This document shows, one piece after another, positions 9,721-20,583 of a stretch of 64,000 bases of DNA (position 1 is its first letter; every line of letters begins with the position of its first letter). Position numbers and translations under genes: made by a program. The notes below the pieces were generated by a model that had not been told where the DNA came from, did no database searches, and worked only from the letters and a program-made list of their open reading frames with translations. This DNA comes from Spinacia oleracea (taxonomy: Eukaryota > Streptophyta > Magnoliopsida > Caryophyllales > Amaranthaceae), in the NCBI RefSeq assembly GCF_020520425.1, contig NC_079491.1:40290027-40354026 (forward strand), written 5' to 3'.

Positions 9721-10063
9721 AAAGTAAGGCCTACGATGATATCCCATGATTAGGTTTCCCACAAATTTGATAATTCAAGTTTGAGCAAGCAGGAAAATAA
9801 AATATGTGGGAAACCTTGATTAGGTTTTTGCAATCGGAAAAATTGAATGGAGTTTGTTGATTTTGCAAATATATAGCAGATTCAATGTTGACTTTGCTGC
9901 CAATTTCACCTCTGTTTCGCGGCTTCTAGTTTTCCTCCTCTGTTCTGCGTTCTGTTCTCTCGCCTTAATAGCGTGGTTTCTTTCTTATGTTTAATGACTT
10001 CACACGTGTGAAACTTTGGTGTACTTTAATATTAACGTACACCTATTGCGCGCAAGACCTATT

Positions 10064-11849
10064 GTAAAATAAAATAAATAAGAAATTAGAGTCTGAAACT
10101 AACCAGAACCGAAATAGATTTATCTTCAATTGACCCAGTCAAAATGAAATGTGGGTTTTTTTTTAAGGTTAAATTTGTTCATTAATAAAAAGTCATACGA
10201 TATTTACAGTAGAAATCAAAATTAACAAACACATAATAATTTGGATCAAATGAAATTTTAATTCGACAAAATCACGATCGTTGTAGATGAGATCTGACAT
10301 TGATGATACTCTCTTTTATATCGTTGTTTGATATAGCATTCAACGAGGGAGTCTTTCGATATGTTGTAGTTTTGAGATTGGAATAAATTCGATTCAATTC
10401 AATTGATTGTAGACGTAGAACTGACAACTGTTGTACACCGCACAAATCTTCATAAATAAATCAACTTTTCTTACAAAATTAAAAACATAGCCTCATACTC
10501 TGACAAAAATAGAGATAAAACCCAATACCTAATAAATGGGTAAAGAAACTCTCCAATAAAGAGAGAATGAAGTTTTAATTTCAAACGTTAAATCAAAAGC
10601 TAGGAAAAACAAGAAAAATAGAGCTTACCATCAACCTATATTGAGATAATATCATAATATAAATGATAATATATCCTTTACATTATTACTAATTATATAA
10701 ATATACTTAACATATTAGTGGTAGATTTGATTTTATAATATCTTCTAATTATGTACAATATCTTTGTTATTTTAGCAATTGATATTATTGTTGACTTTGT
10801 AATATTCTTACGCTTGTATAAATACTTCATTGCAAACATCATTACAATTAAGCTTTCTCATAACTCTATCAACCTAAAGGTTGGTGGTATCCCCTAAACA
10901 ATTAGATTTTGAAGGAGGAAGAGAGAGAAGAGAAAAAAAAAAAAAGGGGAGGAGCGGCGATTATTAGTCTTAAGCCAAATGTAGTTGGGAGTCATTAGTT
11001 TCTTACAATGACCGAGTTAATTTTTAGTCAACTCAAAATTGATCTATCTTAAGGGGAGGTGATAATTTTTAGTGGAATATAGTGTGTGGGAAAAAAGAAT
11101 GTAGTGTATGGGAAAGTAGAATATAGTGTATGGCCGGAACGTGGAAAAAGTAATGTCCAAATAAGGAAACATGACTATAAATTTAGGACACTCGAAATAG
11201 AAAACATGACTATAATATTTGGACAGGGTAAGTATTAGACTACTAGTAATATATAGTCGGATCCTATAGGGTCACACACAATAGACTAACGAATAAGTTC
11301 AATATCAACCTAGGCCTAACATAGGCTTGGTGTTGGGTGGGCGTAAGGAGTTTAGGGTTTACTAGATTTGAACATTAACTTATTATAGACATTACAAATA
11401 TAGTCTAACCCTTATAAAGCAATTAGTAGAAGGTACACCCGGTTGCGTGTAGCTCTACACACAACCGGGTTAAAACTACGTCGTTTTGGTAATTTTTGCC
11501 AAAAAAAAAAAATCAAAAAAAGCACAAATATTTCTCGGAGATTCTGGCGGGTATTTAAAATAGGATAAAATTTTAAAATTCAAAAAACTGCCAAATAATA
11601 AGGCTGAAGAAAAGGAAATCAAATATGGGAAATCAAATTATCACACCTCGTTGAAATCGTCAAAACCAAAGAAACAAAATAAAGAACATTTACACTAGCC
11701 TAAAATGGCAAATTAGGCAACCGCAGTTTCTCAAGTTCGTGAATTTCGAATGTGTTAAACCTTCTTCTATTCAAGTAAGTGTGTATTGATGTTCCTTTCT
11801 TGGGTAATTTAATTGCTAATTTCAAACTCTGTGATCTTGACACTCACAC
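10064..11849. other. AT-rich intergenic stretch without recognised genes
   Basis: No coding region, RNA gene or clear element termini. Noted pieces: a block shared with 2045-2100 (10,180-10,202), a TATAAATAC-containing stretch (about 10,815) that could be a decayed LTR, repeated AACATGACTATAA units (11,168-11,215) of MITE appearance, and a strong short hairpin (11,437-11,470). Confidence 0.5.
11437..11470. repeat. Perfect-looking short inverted repeat
   Basis: Arms ACCCGGTTGCGTGTAG (11,437-11,452) and CTACACACAACCGGGT (11,455-11,470) pair with one mismatch around a 2-base loop. Confidence 0.8.
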
Positions 11850-14025
11850 TGTAATACCTCGTATTTTTATAATATTTATAAGTATATTTTATTATATTTA
11901 TAAAGCATTTTACGATTTATTATCATTTAAATAATATTTAAACGTATTGCATTTAATGTATTTTAATTAATTAGAATATTTATTATTTTAATTAATTACG
12001 AAACAAATTTAATTCTTGAGTCGGGAAATTAAATGAGTTGCAAATGATTTTTAAAGCTTCGGGTTTTAAATAAAAAGTCCAATTCGTTTTATAAATCGAG
12101 CCCAATCCAAAGAGTTTAATTTAAATCCTAAGCTAGCCCAATTCATTTAATTCCTAAGCCCAACTCAAATATCCTAAGCCTAGCCCATCAAGGGATTAGG
12201 GAGCCTATAAATAGGACTCCCCCATCATTAAATGAGCCCCTAAAATTCATAAACCCTATTTTTGCTTTGCTTGCCCAACACTCCTCTTTTCTCTCTTTCT
12301 TTCTTTCGGCCCTCTTGTGCCGTCCCCCTTGCCCCGCACTCAACCGAGCACCATTGCTCGTTGGTGCCTCGTGCCACTCGCACAGCCCTCGTCCCTCGCC
12401 CCTCTCTTCGTGCTCGCTTGTGCTCTCGTGCACGCGGCACCGCCCACACCCCTTCCTCTCTTGCTGCGTCGTTGTTGTTGTGTTGTGTGGCTATCGTTGC
12501 TGCTCTCCCTCACTCGCCCGACCTCACACCCACACTCCCTCACTCTCTTCGTCCGCGCCCAGCGCGCTGCTCCCCTCTCGCCCAGCCCGCTCGCGGCCCC
12601 CTGCTGCCTCCGTCCCTTCGCCGCTGCACACACGCACACGGTTGGTGCGTTGTGTGTTGTCGTTGTTGCTTGTTCGTTCGTTGTTCAATTCTTTTCGCCC
12701 AATCACATTATATTCGTGGTTGTTCCGTGCTATAGGCCGGATTGGTATAATTCTCTTCTTCCTTACCTATTCTATTTAAATTCCGTATTTTAAATTATTA
12801 TATTAATATTATTTTGAGTAATTAAAATGCTGGGAACCGGTTATGAATACCGTGGTTTGAGGATTTGTGTGTTGTGATTCATTAGGCTTGTTTTAACTAT
12901 TAAAGGACGAATTTTCAGATTTGTTTATTGAATAAAGCATCGATTTTTATGGTAATAAACTAGTGTTATTGGGATTTTCAAGTTAGGGTTTTAACCTAGA
13001 CCTAATGAGTCAATTGATTAGCATAATTAGGTGATGATTTTAATTATGATGATCAATTATATTTTCAGATTTGAATAAAGGTCTAAAGTGTCGGTTTTTA
13101 TTGATTTTAAAGGCGGAAAAAGTATGTTTTTGTACTAGGGATTGATTTTGCAAATTGAGACGTTTTTATTATTAAAAAACGATTGAATTCTAAAGTCTAA
13201 AGGAGGTTTTAAATTTTATAAAGTTGCTGGAAATTTAATGAACATGGAAATAATTTAAGTTTCATTATTTTGATGATAGGAGGTGATTTCTAGTTGAGTG
13301 CTCGTTATTGCAAAGTGGCCCCTACGCTTAGGTATTCAAGGTACGTACAAGTCTAGGGCGACCACACATTTTTGTCAATGATATTACATGATTGTTGATG
13401 ATGTGAATTACATTATGTGGAATCATGTTTATTTCGGTGAACGAGCATGTGATTTGTGATGTTGGATTTATTGGATTAATTGTTGAACAATCATGTTGGA
13501 ATTATTATGAGTATGGATTTCATTGTCAATCATGTTTTTCAATATTTATGCATGTATGGTTTATTTCACATGCAAGGGATGGATTATTTATTTGTATGCT
13601 ATTGTACGGGATGTCTAGCATACTTTGAGCCAATTATTCGTACCTCGTTGTACTATTTATTTTACCACATGTGAAGGGTTAGCTCACGTAAGCCACCGCA
13701 CATGTAGGGTTCGGTTGGGAATATTATGTATGAAATGAATTAGGATTTGTCGTGAAAGGGCACAACCCTCATGTTAATGTGCATGATGTGGAGTCTCACT
13801 TTGGTGAGGAGGAATATGGTAGTAATATCACAAGTGCCTTGCTTGGTTGATCACAAGTCTTAAAGCATTAAAATAAGATTGTTTTGGTTGTTTTTATTAA
13901 TTGTATGTGTGTACATTGTCGAGTCTTGAGTTCCCCTTTAATAAAATATTAATAAACGTAAAGTGCAACCCGAACAAGCTTCAAAACTCTTGGAACGTAT
14001 ATACCTTGAGTATGAACAATGGGGG
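11850..14025 (+). repeat. Ty3/gypsy 5' LTR, first part
   Basis: Begins TGTAATACC and aligns almost base for base with 61,451-63,621 of the 3' LTR. It is cut at 14,025 by the copia complex inserted in a run of G. A GC-rich low-complexity stretch (12,290-12,660) creates open frames of 150-170 codons on both strands; they differ by indels between the LTRs and are not genes. Confidence 0.93.
12206..12215 (+). promoter_or_regulatory. TATA box of gypsy 5' LTR
   Basis: TATAAATAGG, preserved at 61,807-61,816 in the 3' LTR, in the position expected for the U3 promoter. Confidence 0.7.
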
Positions 14026-15418
14026 TGTTAGGTTATGATACATATGACAATTCATAAATCATGCGGAAAAAACCATTAAGCCAGGAAAACATATTATTTA
14101 CACATAATCATTTAGCATAGTTTAGATGCATACTCTTTGTTGCGTGCCTTCCCTAGCTGCGCCCGAACCGAACAAGAACAAGTCTTTAGGACTCCAAGTG
14201 TCGTCCCTCCGTAGATAGTCCACAGCACGTCCGGATCCGCCTTAAGATTGACCAACTAGAATCGCTCTTAAGGTACTATTATTTTCGGCACTTTTAGGCA
14301 AATGTGTGACTGAATTTTTCTCTCAAAAACTCACTTTGAATACTTGAAAGCTCGTTGTAAATATGTGACCCTAGGCACTTATTTATAGAGTTTATGGAAA
14401 GGAATTATAATCCTATTAGAATACAAATCTATTTAATTATAACCCTACTAGGATTCTAATTAAACAAAGTTTATCTATTAGGATTAGATTTAATCATATT
14501 ACGAATCCCGGTAGCCTTAGGATTCCGAGTAACACACACGAGTGGCGCACAAGCACCGCACGCCCGCACGCAGGCCTTGCGGCTCACGCCGAGCGCACAG
14601 CGCAAGGCCCACTGTCGCAGCCTTGTCCGCGCGCGCCCAAGCTTCGGCTGGGCCTGGCTTTTGCGCTGGGCCTGGTCGTATGCTTGGCGTGTGGCTGTTG
14701 CGCTTTGCTTTCTAGGCGATGGCCCGGCTTCGTGCTGGGCCTTCGTCTGGCAGGCCTCGTCCGATGCTAATTCGTACGATACGCTTCCGATTAAATTCTC
14801 GATTCCGGAATTCATTTTCGATACGAACAATATTTAATATTTCCGATTCCGGAATCAATTTCCGTTTCGAACAAATACTTAATATTTCCATTTTCGGAAT
14901 TATTTTCCGATTCCGATAATATTTCCGATTTTGACAATATTTCCGTTTCCGGCAATATTTCCGATTCCGGTAATATTTCCATATCCGATAATATTTTCCG
15001 ATACGTACCATGTTTCCGTTTCCGGCAACATCTACGACTTGGATAATATTTATATTTCCGATACGATCCATATTTCCGTTTCCGGCAATATCATCGTTTC
15101 CGGAGTATTCTTTTCTTGCCTGTGACGATCTCAGCTCCCACTGAAACCAAGATCCGTCGATTCCGAATATCCATAGATGGAGTATTTAATGCCATTAAAT
15201 ACTTGATCCGTTTACGTACTATTTGTGTGACCCTACGGGTTCAGTCAAGAGTAAGCTGTGGATTAATATCATTAATTCCACTTGAACTGAAGCGGCCTCT
15301 AGCTAGGCATTCAGCTCACTTGATCTCACTGAATTATTAACTTGTTAATTAATACTGAACCGCATTTATTAGACTTAACATTGAATGCATACTTGGACCA
15401 AGGGCATTATTTCCTCCA
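14026..15418 (-). repeat. copia LTR A (3' LTR of the outer element)
   Basis: Starts TGTTAGGTTATG and ends TTTCCTCCA. It pairs with LTR D by its shared start (GCGGAAAAAACCATTAAGCC) and U3 sequence. The TATA box on the minus strand is at 14,378-14,387 (TATAAATAAG). The 14,790-15,110 stretch is built of short TTCCGATTCCGG / TTCCGTTTCCGG units, which cause spurious open frames. Confidence 0.92.
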
Positions 15419-15502
15419 GTCTCCCACTTGTCCTTAGGGACAAGTGTGCATTTCCTAATTCCTTTGTCGCTCGATGCTTGCTCTTGAACATAAGGTAAGA
15501 GC
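15419..15502 (-). other. 84-bp stub of copia interior between LTR A and LTR B
   Basis: Identical over 83 bp to the first bases of interior 1 (16,873 on) and interior 2 (24,419 on), including the purine tract next to the LTR (GTCTCCCACTT on the plus strand). It ends exactly where LTR B starts. It is the remnant of the outer element's interior left of the inner insertion site. Confidence 0.85.
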
Positions 15503-16872
15503 TGTTAGGTTATGATACATATGACAATTCATAAATCATGCGGAAACAACCATTTAGCCAGGAATACATATTATTTACACATAATCATATAGCATAGTTT
15601 AGATGCATACTCTTTGTTGCGTGCCTTCCCTAGCTGCGCCCGAACCGAACAAGAACAAGTCTTTAGGACTCCAAGTGTCGTCCCTCCGTAGATAGTCCAC
15701 AGCACGTCCGGATCCGCCTTAAGATTGACCAACTAGAATCGCCCTTAAGGTACTAGAATTTTCGGCACTCTTAGGTAAGAAATATGACTGAATTTTTCTC
15801 TCAAAACTCACTTTGAATACTTGAATTAATCTCTGAAAATATGTGACCCTAGGCACGTATTTATAGAGTTATGGAAAGGGAATTGGAATCCTAGTAGGAT
15901 ACGAATTAATTAAACTTAGAATCCTACAAGAACTCTAATTAATTAATTTATCCTTTTAGGAATAGGAATTTAATCATATACTAATTCTAATAGTTTTAGG
16001 AATCATGCATGAACACAAACTCACACACACACGGCAGCCACGAGGGCCGCCCATGCGTGTGCGTGCGAGCAGCAGCCCACGCAGCGAGGCCATGGCCTTG
16101 GCGCGCGCTGGGCCTGCCTTGCGGTGGGCCTGGGCGCTGCCTTGGCTGGGCGCGCGTTTGGCTTGCTGGGCGATGGCCCGACTTCGTGCTGGGCCTTCGT
16201 CCGGCAGGCCTCGTCCGATGCTAATTCGTACGATACGCTTCCGATTAAATTCCCGGTTCCGGAATTCATTTCCGATACGAACAATATTTAATATTTCCGA
16301 TTCCGGAATCAATTTCCGTTTCGAACAAATATTTAATATTTCCGTTTCCGGAATTATTTTCTGATTCCGATAATATTTCCGATTCTGACAATATTTCCGT
16401 TTCCGGCAATATTTCCGATTCTGGCAATATTTCCATTTCCGATAATATTTTCCGATACGTACCATGTTTCCGTTTCCGGCAACATCTACGACTTGGATAA
16501 TATTTATATTTCCGATACGATCCATATTTCCGTTTCCGGCAATATCATCGTTTCCGGAGTATTCATTTCTTGCCTGTGACGATCTCAGCTCCCACTGAAA
16601 CCAAGATCCGTCGATTCCGAATATCCATAGATGGAGTATCTAATGCTATTAAATACTTGATCCGTTTACGTACTATTTGTGTGACCCTACGGGTTCAGTC
16701 AAGAGTAAGCTGTGGATTAATATCATTAATTCCACTTGAACTGAAGCGGCCTCTAGCTAGGCATTCAGCTCACTTGATCTCACTGAATTATTAACTTGTT
16801 AATTAATACTGAACCGCATTTATTAGACTTAACATAGAATGCATACTTGGACCAAGGGCATTATTTCCTTCA
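15503..16872 (-). repeat. copia LTR B
   Basis: 1370 bp, TGTTAGG...TTCCTTCA, same length and subtype as LTR C with about six differences noticed by eye. Minus-strand TATA box at 15,857-15,865. The 183-codon frame on the minus strand is produced by the TTCCG repeats and is not a gene. Confidence 0.92.
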
Positions 16873-17736
16873 GTCTCCCACTTGTCCTTAGGGACAAGTG
16901 TGCATTTCCTAATTCCTTTGTCGCTCGATGCTTGCTCTTGAACATAAGGTAAGAGTCGTCATCCTTATTATGTCCAGAGGTGTTCCTCGGTTTCAGAGTT
17001 CAACTGATCAAATAAACAGATAATCATAGCCTATGATTCATCCGAGCACGGCCATGCATTTCACAGTTTCTAGCTCTCCGAGTGGCCTTGTACAACTTTT
17101 AAGCATCTCATCCCGATTTATGGGAGGACAATCCCAATCTTGCGATCTTGAGATTAGACTTCGTTTGATAGGTGATTACCTGAGCGTTGCCTTTATAGCC
17201 TCCTTTTACGGTGCGACGGTTGGTCAACGTCAAAGCAACCAGTTCTCAAACAAGTAATCTCAAATCACTCAGGTATTGAGGATTTAGTGTCTAATAATTT
17301 AATGAAATTTACTTATGACAGATTTTCATCTCTTACAGTAAAGTTTCACAGGTCTTGTCCGATACTAGTCTTCCCAAAGTAAGTATCTATGCAAATGATT
17401 ATGACATTGCCATGTCCACATAGTTCAAGAAACAGAACTACTAGTCATCTTGCATTCTAATCGTCTAACGTTTTCTATGCGTCCAATTTTATAGAAAACT
17501 CCGACTAGGGACCATTTTCAACCTTTGACATTCAAGTTCACTTGATAGACATTTCTTAGTCACAGGACTGGTCCTGACAGTCTATCTTGAATATATCGTC
17601 AAATTGAAGGGACTCATCATTTAATAAACCACAAATTAAATGGAAAAATGAATTCTTTTCATTTATTGTGAATGATTAACCAATAATGTTTTACAAAGAT
17701 TTAAACTCTAAAACTTTAAAACATTAAACAGAGACA

Positions 17737-20526
17737 TCAAAGCCATTCTCCAATATGCTTGATTCCCATAGCTGCAGTGTGCGAGTTGTGCTTCGCCTGC
17801 GGCAGAGGTTTAGTTAATGGATCTGATATGTTGTCATCAGTTCCAATTTTGCTTATCTCGACTTCTTTTCTTTCAACGAACTCTCGTAGAAGGTGAAATC
17901 TACGAAGTACATGCTTGACTCTCTGGTGGTGTCTAGGCTCTTTTGCCTGTGCAATAGCTCCGTTATTGTCACAATATAGGGCTATTGGTCCTTTAATGGA
18001 GGGGACTACACCAAGTTCACCTATGAACTTCCTTAGCCATATAGCTTCATTTGCTGCTTCATGTGCAGCAATGTACTCCGCTTCAGTTGTAGAATCCGCA
18101 ATGGTGCTTTGCTTAGCACTTTTCCAGCTTACTGCTCCTCCGTTGAGGCAGAAGACAAACCCAGACTGTGATCTGAAATCATCTTTGTCGGTTTGGAAAC
18201 TTGCGTCCGTATAGCCTTTAACAATTAATTCATCATCTCCACCATAGACCAGGAAGTCATCTTTGTGCCTTTTCAGGTACTTCAGAATGTTCTTGGCAGC
18301 AGTCCAATGCGCCTCTCCTGGGTCTGACTGGTATCTGCTCGTAGCACTGAGTGCGTACGCAACATCCGGGCGTGTACATATCATAGCATACATTATTGAA
18401 CCAATCAATGATGCATATGGAATCCCATTCATTCGTCTACGCTCATCAAGTGTTTTTGGGCACTGAGTCTTGCTTAGAGTCATTCCATGAGACATGGGTA
18501 GGTAGCCTCGCTTGGAGTCCGCCATCTTGAACCTATCAAGCACCTTATTGATATAAGTGCTTTGACTAAGTCCAATCATCCTTTTAGATCTATCTCTGTA
18601 AATCTTGATGCCCAATATGTACTGTGCTTCTCCTAGATCCTTCATCGAAAAACATTTCCCAAGCCAAATCTTGACAGAGTTCAACATAGGAATGTCATTT
18701 CCGATAAGCAATATGTCATCGACATATAATACTAGGAAAGCAATTTTGCTCCCACTGACCTTCTTGTATACACAAGATTCGTCTGCGTTCTTGATGAAAC
18801 CAAAGTCACTGACTGCTTCATCAAAACGTATATTCCAGCTCCTGGATGCCTGCTTCAATCCGTAGATTGATTTCTTTAGCTTGCATACCTTTTTAGCATT
18901 CTTTGGATCCTCAAAACCTTCAGGCTGTGTCATAAACACAGTTTCTGTTAAAACGCCGTTTAAGAAAGCAGTTTTGACATCCATCTGCCATATTTCGTAA
19001 TCGTAATATGCAGCGATTGCTAACATTATCCGAATAGACTTTAGCATTGCAACTGGTGAAAAGGTTTCATCGTAGTCCACACCGTGGACTTGCCTGTAAC
19101 CTTTTGCAACCAATCTAGCTTTGAAAACTTCAAGTTTCCCATCCTTGTCCTTTTTCAGTTTGAAAACCCATTTGCTTCCAATGGCTTAGTAGCCATCTGG
19201 CAAATCGACCAAATCCCATACTTGGTTTTCAGACATGGAGTCCAATTCAGATTGCATGGCTTCTTCCCATTGCTTGGAGCTAGGGCTCGTCATAGCTTGT
19301 TTGTAAGTCGCAGGTTCATCACTTTCAAGTAATAGAACGTCATAGCTCTCGTTCGTCAAAATACCTAAGTACCTTTCCGGTTGAGATCTATATCTTTGCG
19401 ATCTACGCGGGGTAACATTTCTAGATTGACCATGATTCTCACCAGATTCTTCTAAAGATCTCTGAGTTTCATCCTGAATGTCATCTTGAGCATTCTCTAG
19501 AGTTTGTTGTTCGACTCGAATTTCTTCGAGGTCTATTTTTCTCCCACTTGTCATTTTGGAAATGTGTTCTTTCTCCAAAAAGACACCATCTCGAGCAACA
19601 AACACCTTGTTCTCAGATGTATTGTAGAAGTAATACCCCTTTGTTTCCTTTGGATAGCCCACAAGGATACATTTGTCAGATTTTGGATGAAGTTTGTCTG
19701 AAATTAATCGTTTGACGTATACTTCACATCCCCAAATCTTAAGAAAAGACACATTTGGAGGCTTTCCAAACCATAATTCGTATGGAGTCTTTTCGACAGC
19801 TTTAGACGGAGCTCTATTTATAGTGAGTGCAGCTGTATTTAGTGCATGTCCCCAAAATTCTAATGGAAGTTCGGCCTGACCCATCATTGACCTGACCATG
19901 TCTAGCAAGGTTCTGTTCCTCCGTTCCGACACACCGTTCCATTGTGGTGTTCCAGGAGGAGTCAATTCTGATAGAATTCCACATTCTTTCAGATGGTCAT
20001 CAAATTCATAGCTCAGATATTCACCGCCTCTATCAGACCGCAGTGCTTTAATCTTCTTGCCTAATTGATTCTCTACTTCACTCTGAAATTCCTTGAATTT
20101 GTCAAAGGATTCAGACTTATGCTTCATTAGGTAGACATAACCATACCTACTGAAGTCATCAGTGAAAGTGATAAAGTAGCTGAAACCACCTCTAGCATTT
20201 GTACTCATTGGTCCACATACATCTGTATGGATTAAACCCAATAGTTCATTTGCTCTTTCTCCAACTTTAGAGAAAGGTTGCTTTGTCATTTTGCCAAGTA
20301 AACATGATTCGCATTTACCATAATCCTCTAAGTCAAATGGTTCTAGAATTCCTTCCTTTTGAAGTCTTTCTAAGCGTTTCAAGTTTATATGGCCTAATCG
20401 ACAATGCCACAGATAGGTGAGATCTGAATCATCCTTTTTGGCCTTTTTGGTATTTATGTTATAAACTTGTTTGTCGTGATCTAATAAATAAAGTCCATTG
20501 ACTAATCTAGCAGATCCATAAAACAT
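17737..20526 (-). pseudogene. copia pol (integrase, reverse transcriptase, RNase H) of interior 1
   Basis: The minus-strand frame runs from the deletion junction near 20,583 to 17,737 with one in-frame TAA at 19,186-19,188, where interior 2 has a glutamine codon. The order is integrase (zinc site HCRLGH...CESCLLGK, then the DDE core with HTDVCGP and DRGGEY), reverse transcriptase (YVDD, here LYVDDILLIGND), and RNase H (YTDASF, STTEAEY). Integrase before reverse transcriptase is diagnostic for Ty1/copia. It lacks gag, protease and an initiation region, so it could only move by help from another copy. Confidence 0.93.
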
Positions 20527-20583
20527 CTCTTTAAAATAAAACGAACAACTATTGTCTTTTATTAAAAAGGAAAATCCCTTAGC

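Larger units (their letters stand above)
5911..10063. mobile_element. Candidate composite element with palindromic inverted ends
   Basis: The left end has a perfect 25-bp palindrome (5926-5950) of the form GGTGTAC...GTACACC, followed by CACGTGTGAA (5994-6003). The right end, read on the minus strand, shows the same order: TCTTG, CAA, GGTGTAC...GTACACC (10,019-10,046), then CACACGTGTGAA. The inverted similarity suggests the two ends of one element of about 4.15 kb. The contents are HSC70 and folate-transporter gene pieces, a tandem repeat and a tRNA-like sequence, as expected for a gene-capturing transposon such as a Pack-MULE. No transposase is present, and I found no convincing target duplication, so the boundaries and class are uncertain. 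Confidence 0.4.

Noticed and set aside
10620-10900. Possible solo LTR with TATAAATAC and a GGTGGTATC primer-site-like sequence
   Set aside because: No TG...CA ends or target duplication could be fixed; left as unassigned sequence.
12188-12793. Several open frames of 60-170 codons on both strands of the gypsy 5' LTR, matched at 61,789-62,376 in the 3' LTR
   Set aside because: GC-rich low-complexity sequence inside an LTR, overlapping in many frames, with indels between the two LTRs that change the frames.
15974-16525. 183-codon minus-strand frame, also at 23,520-24,071 and 32,467-33,069
   Set aside because: It arises from the TTCCGATTCCGG repeats of the copia LTR, giving a monotonous RNRKYYRN-type protein, and follows LTR copies only.
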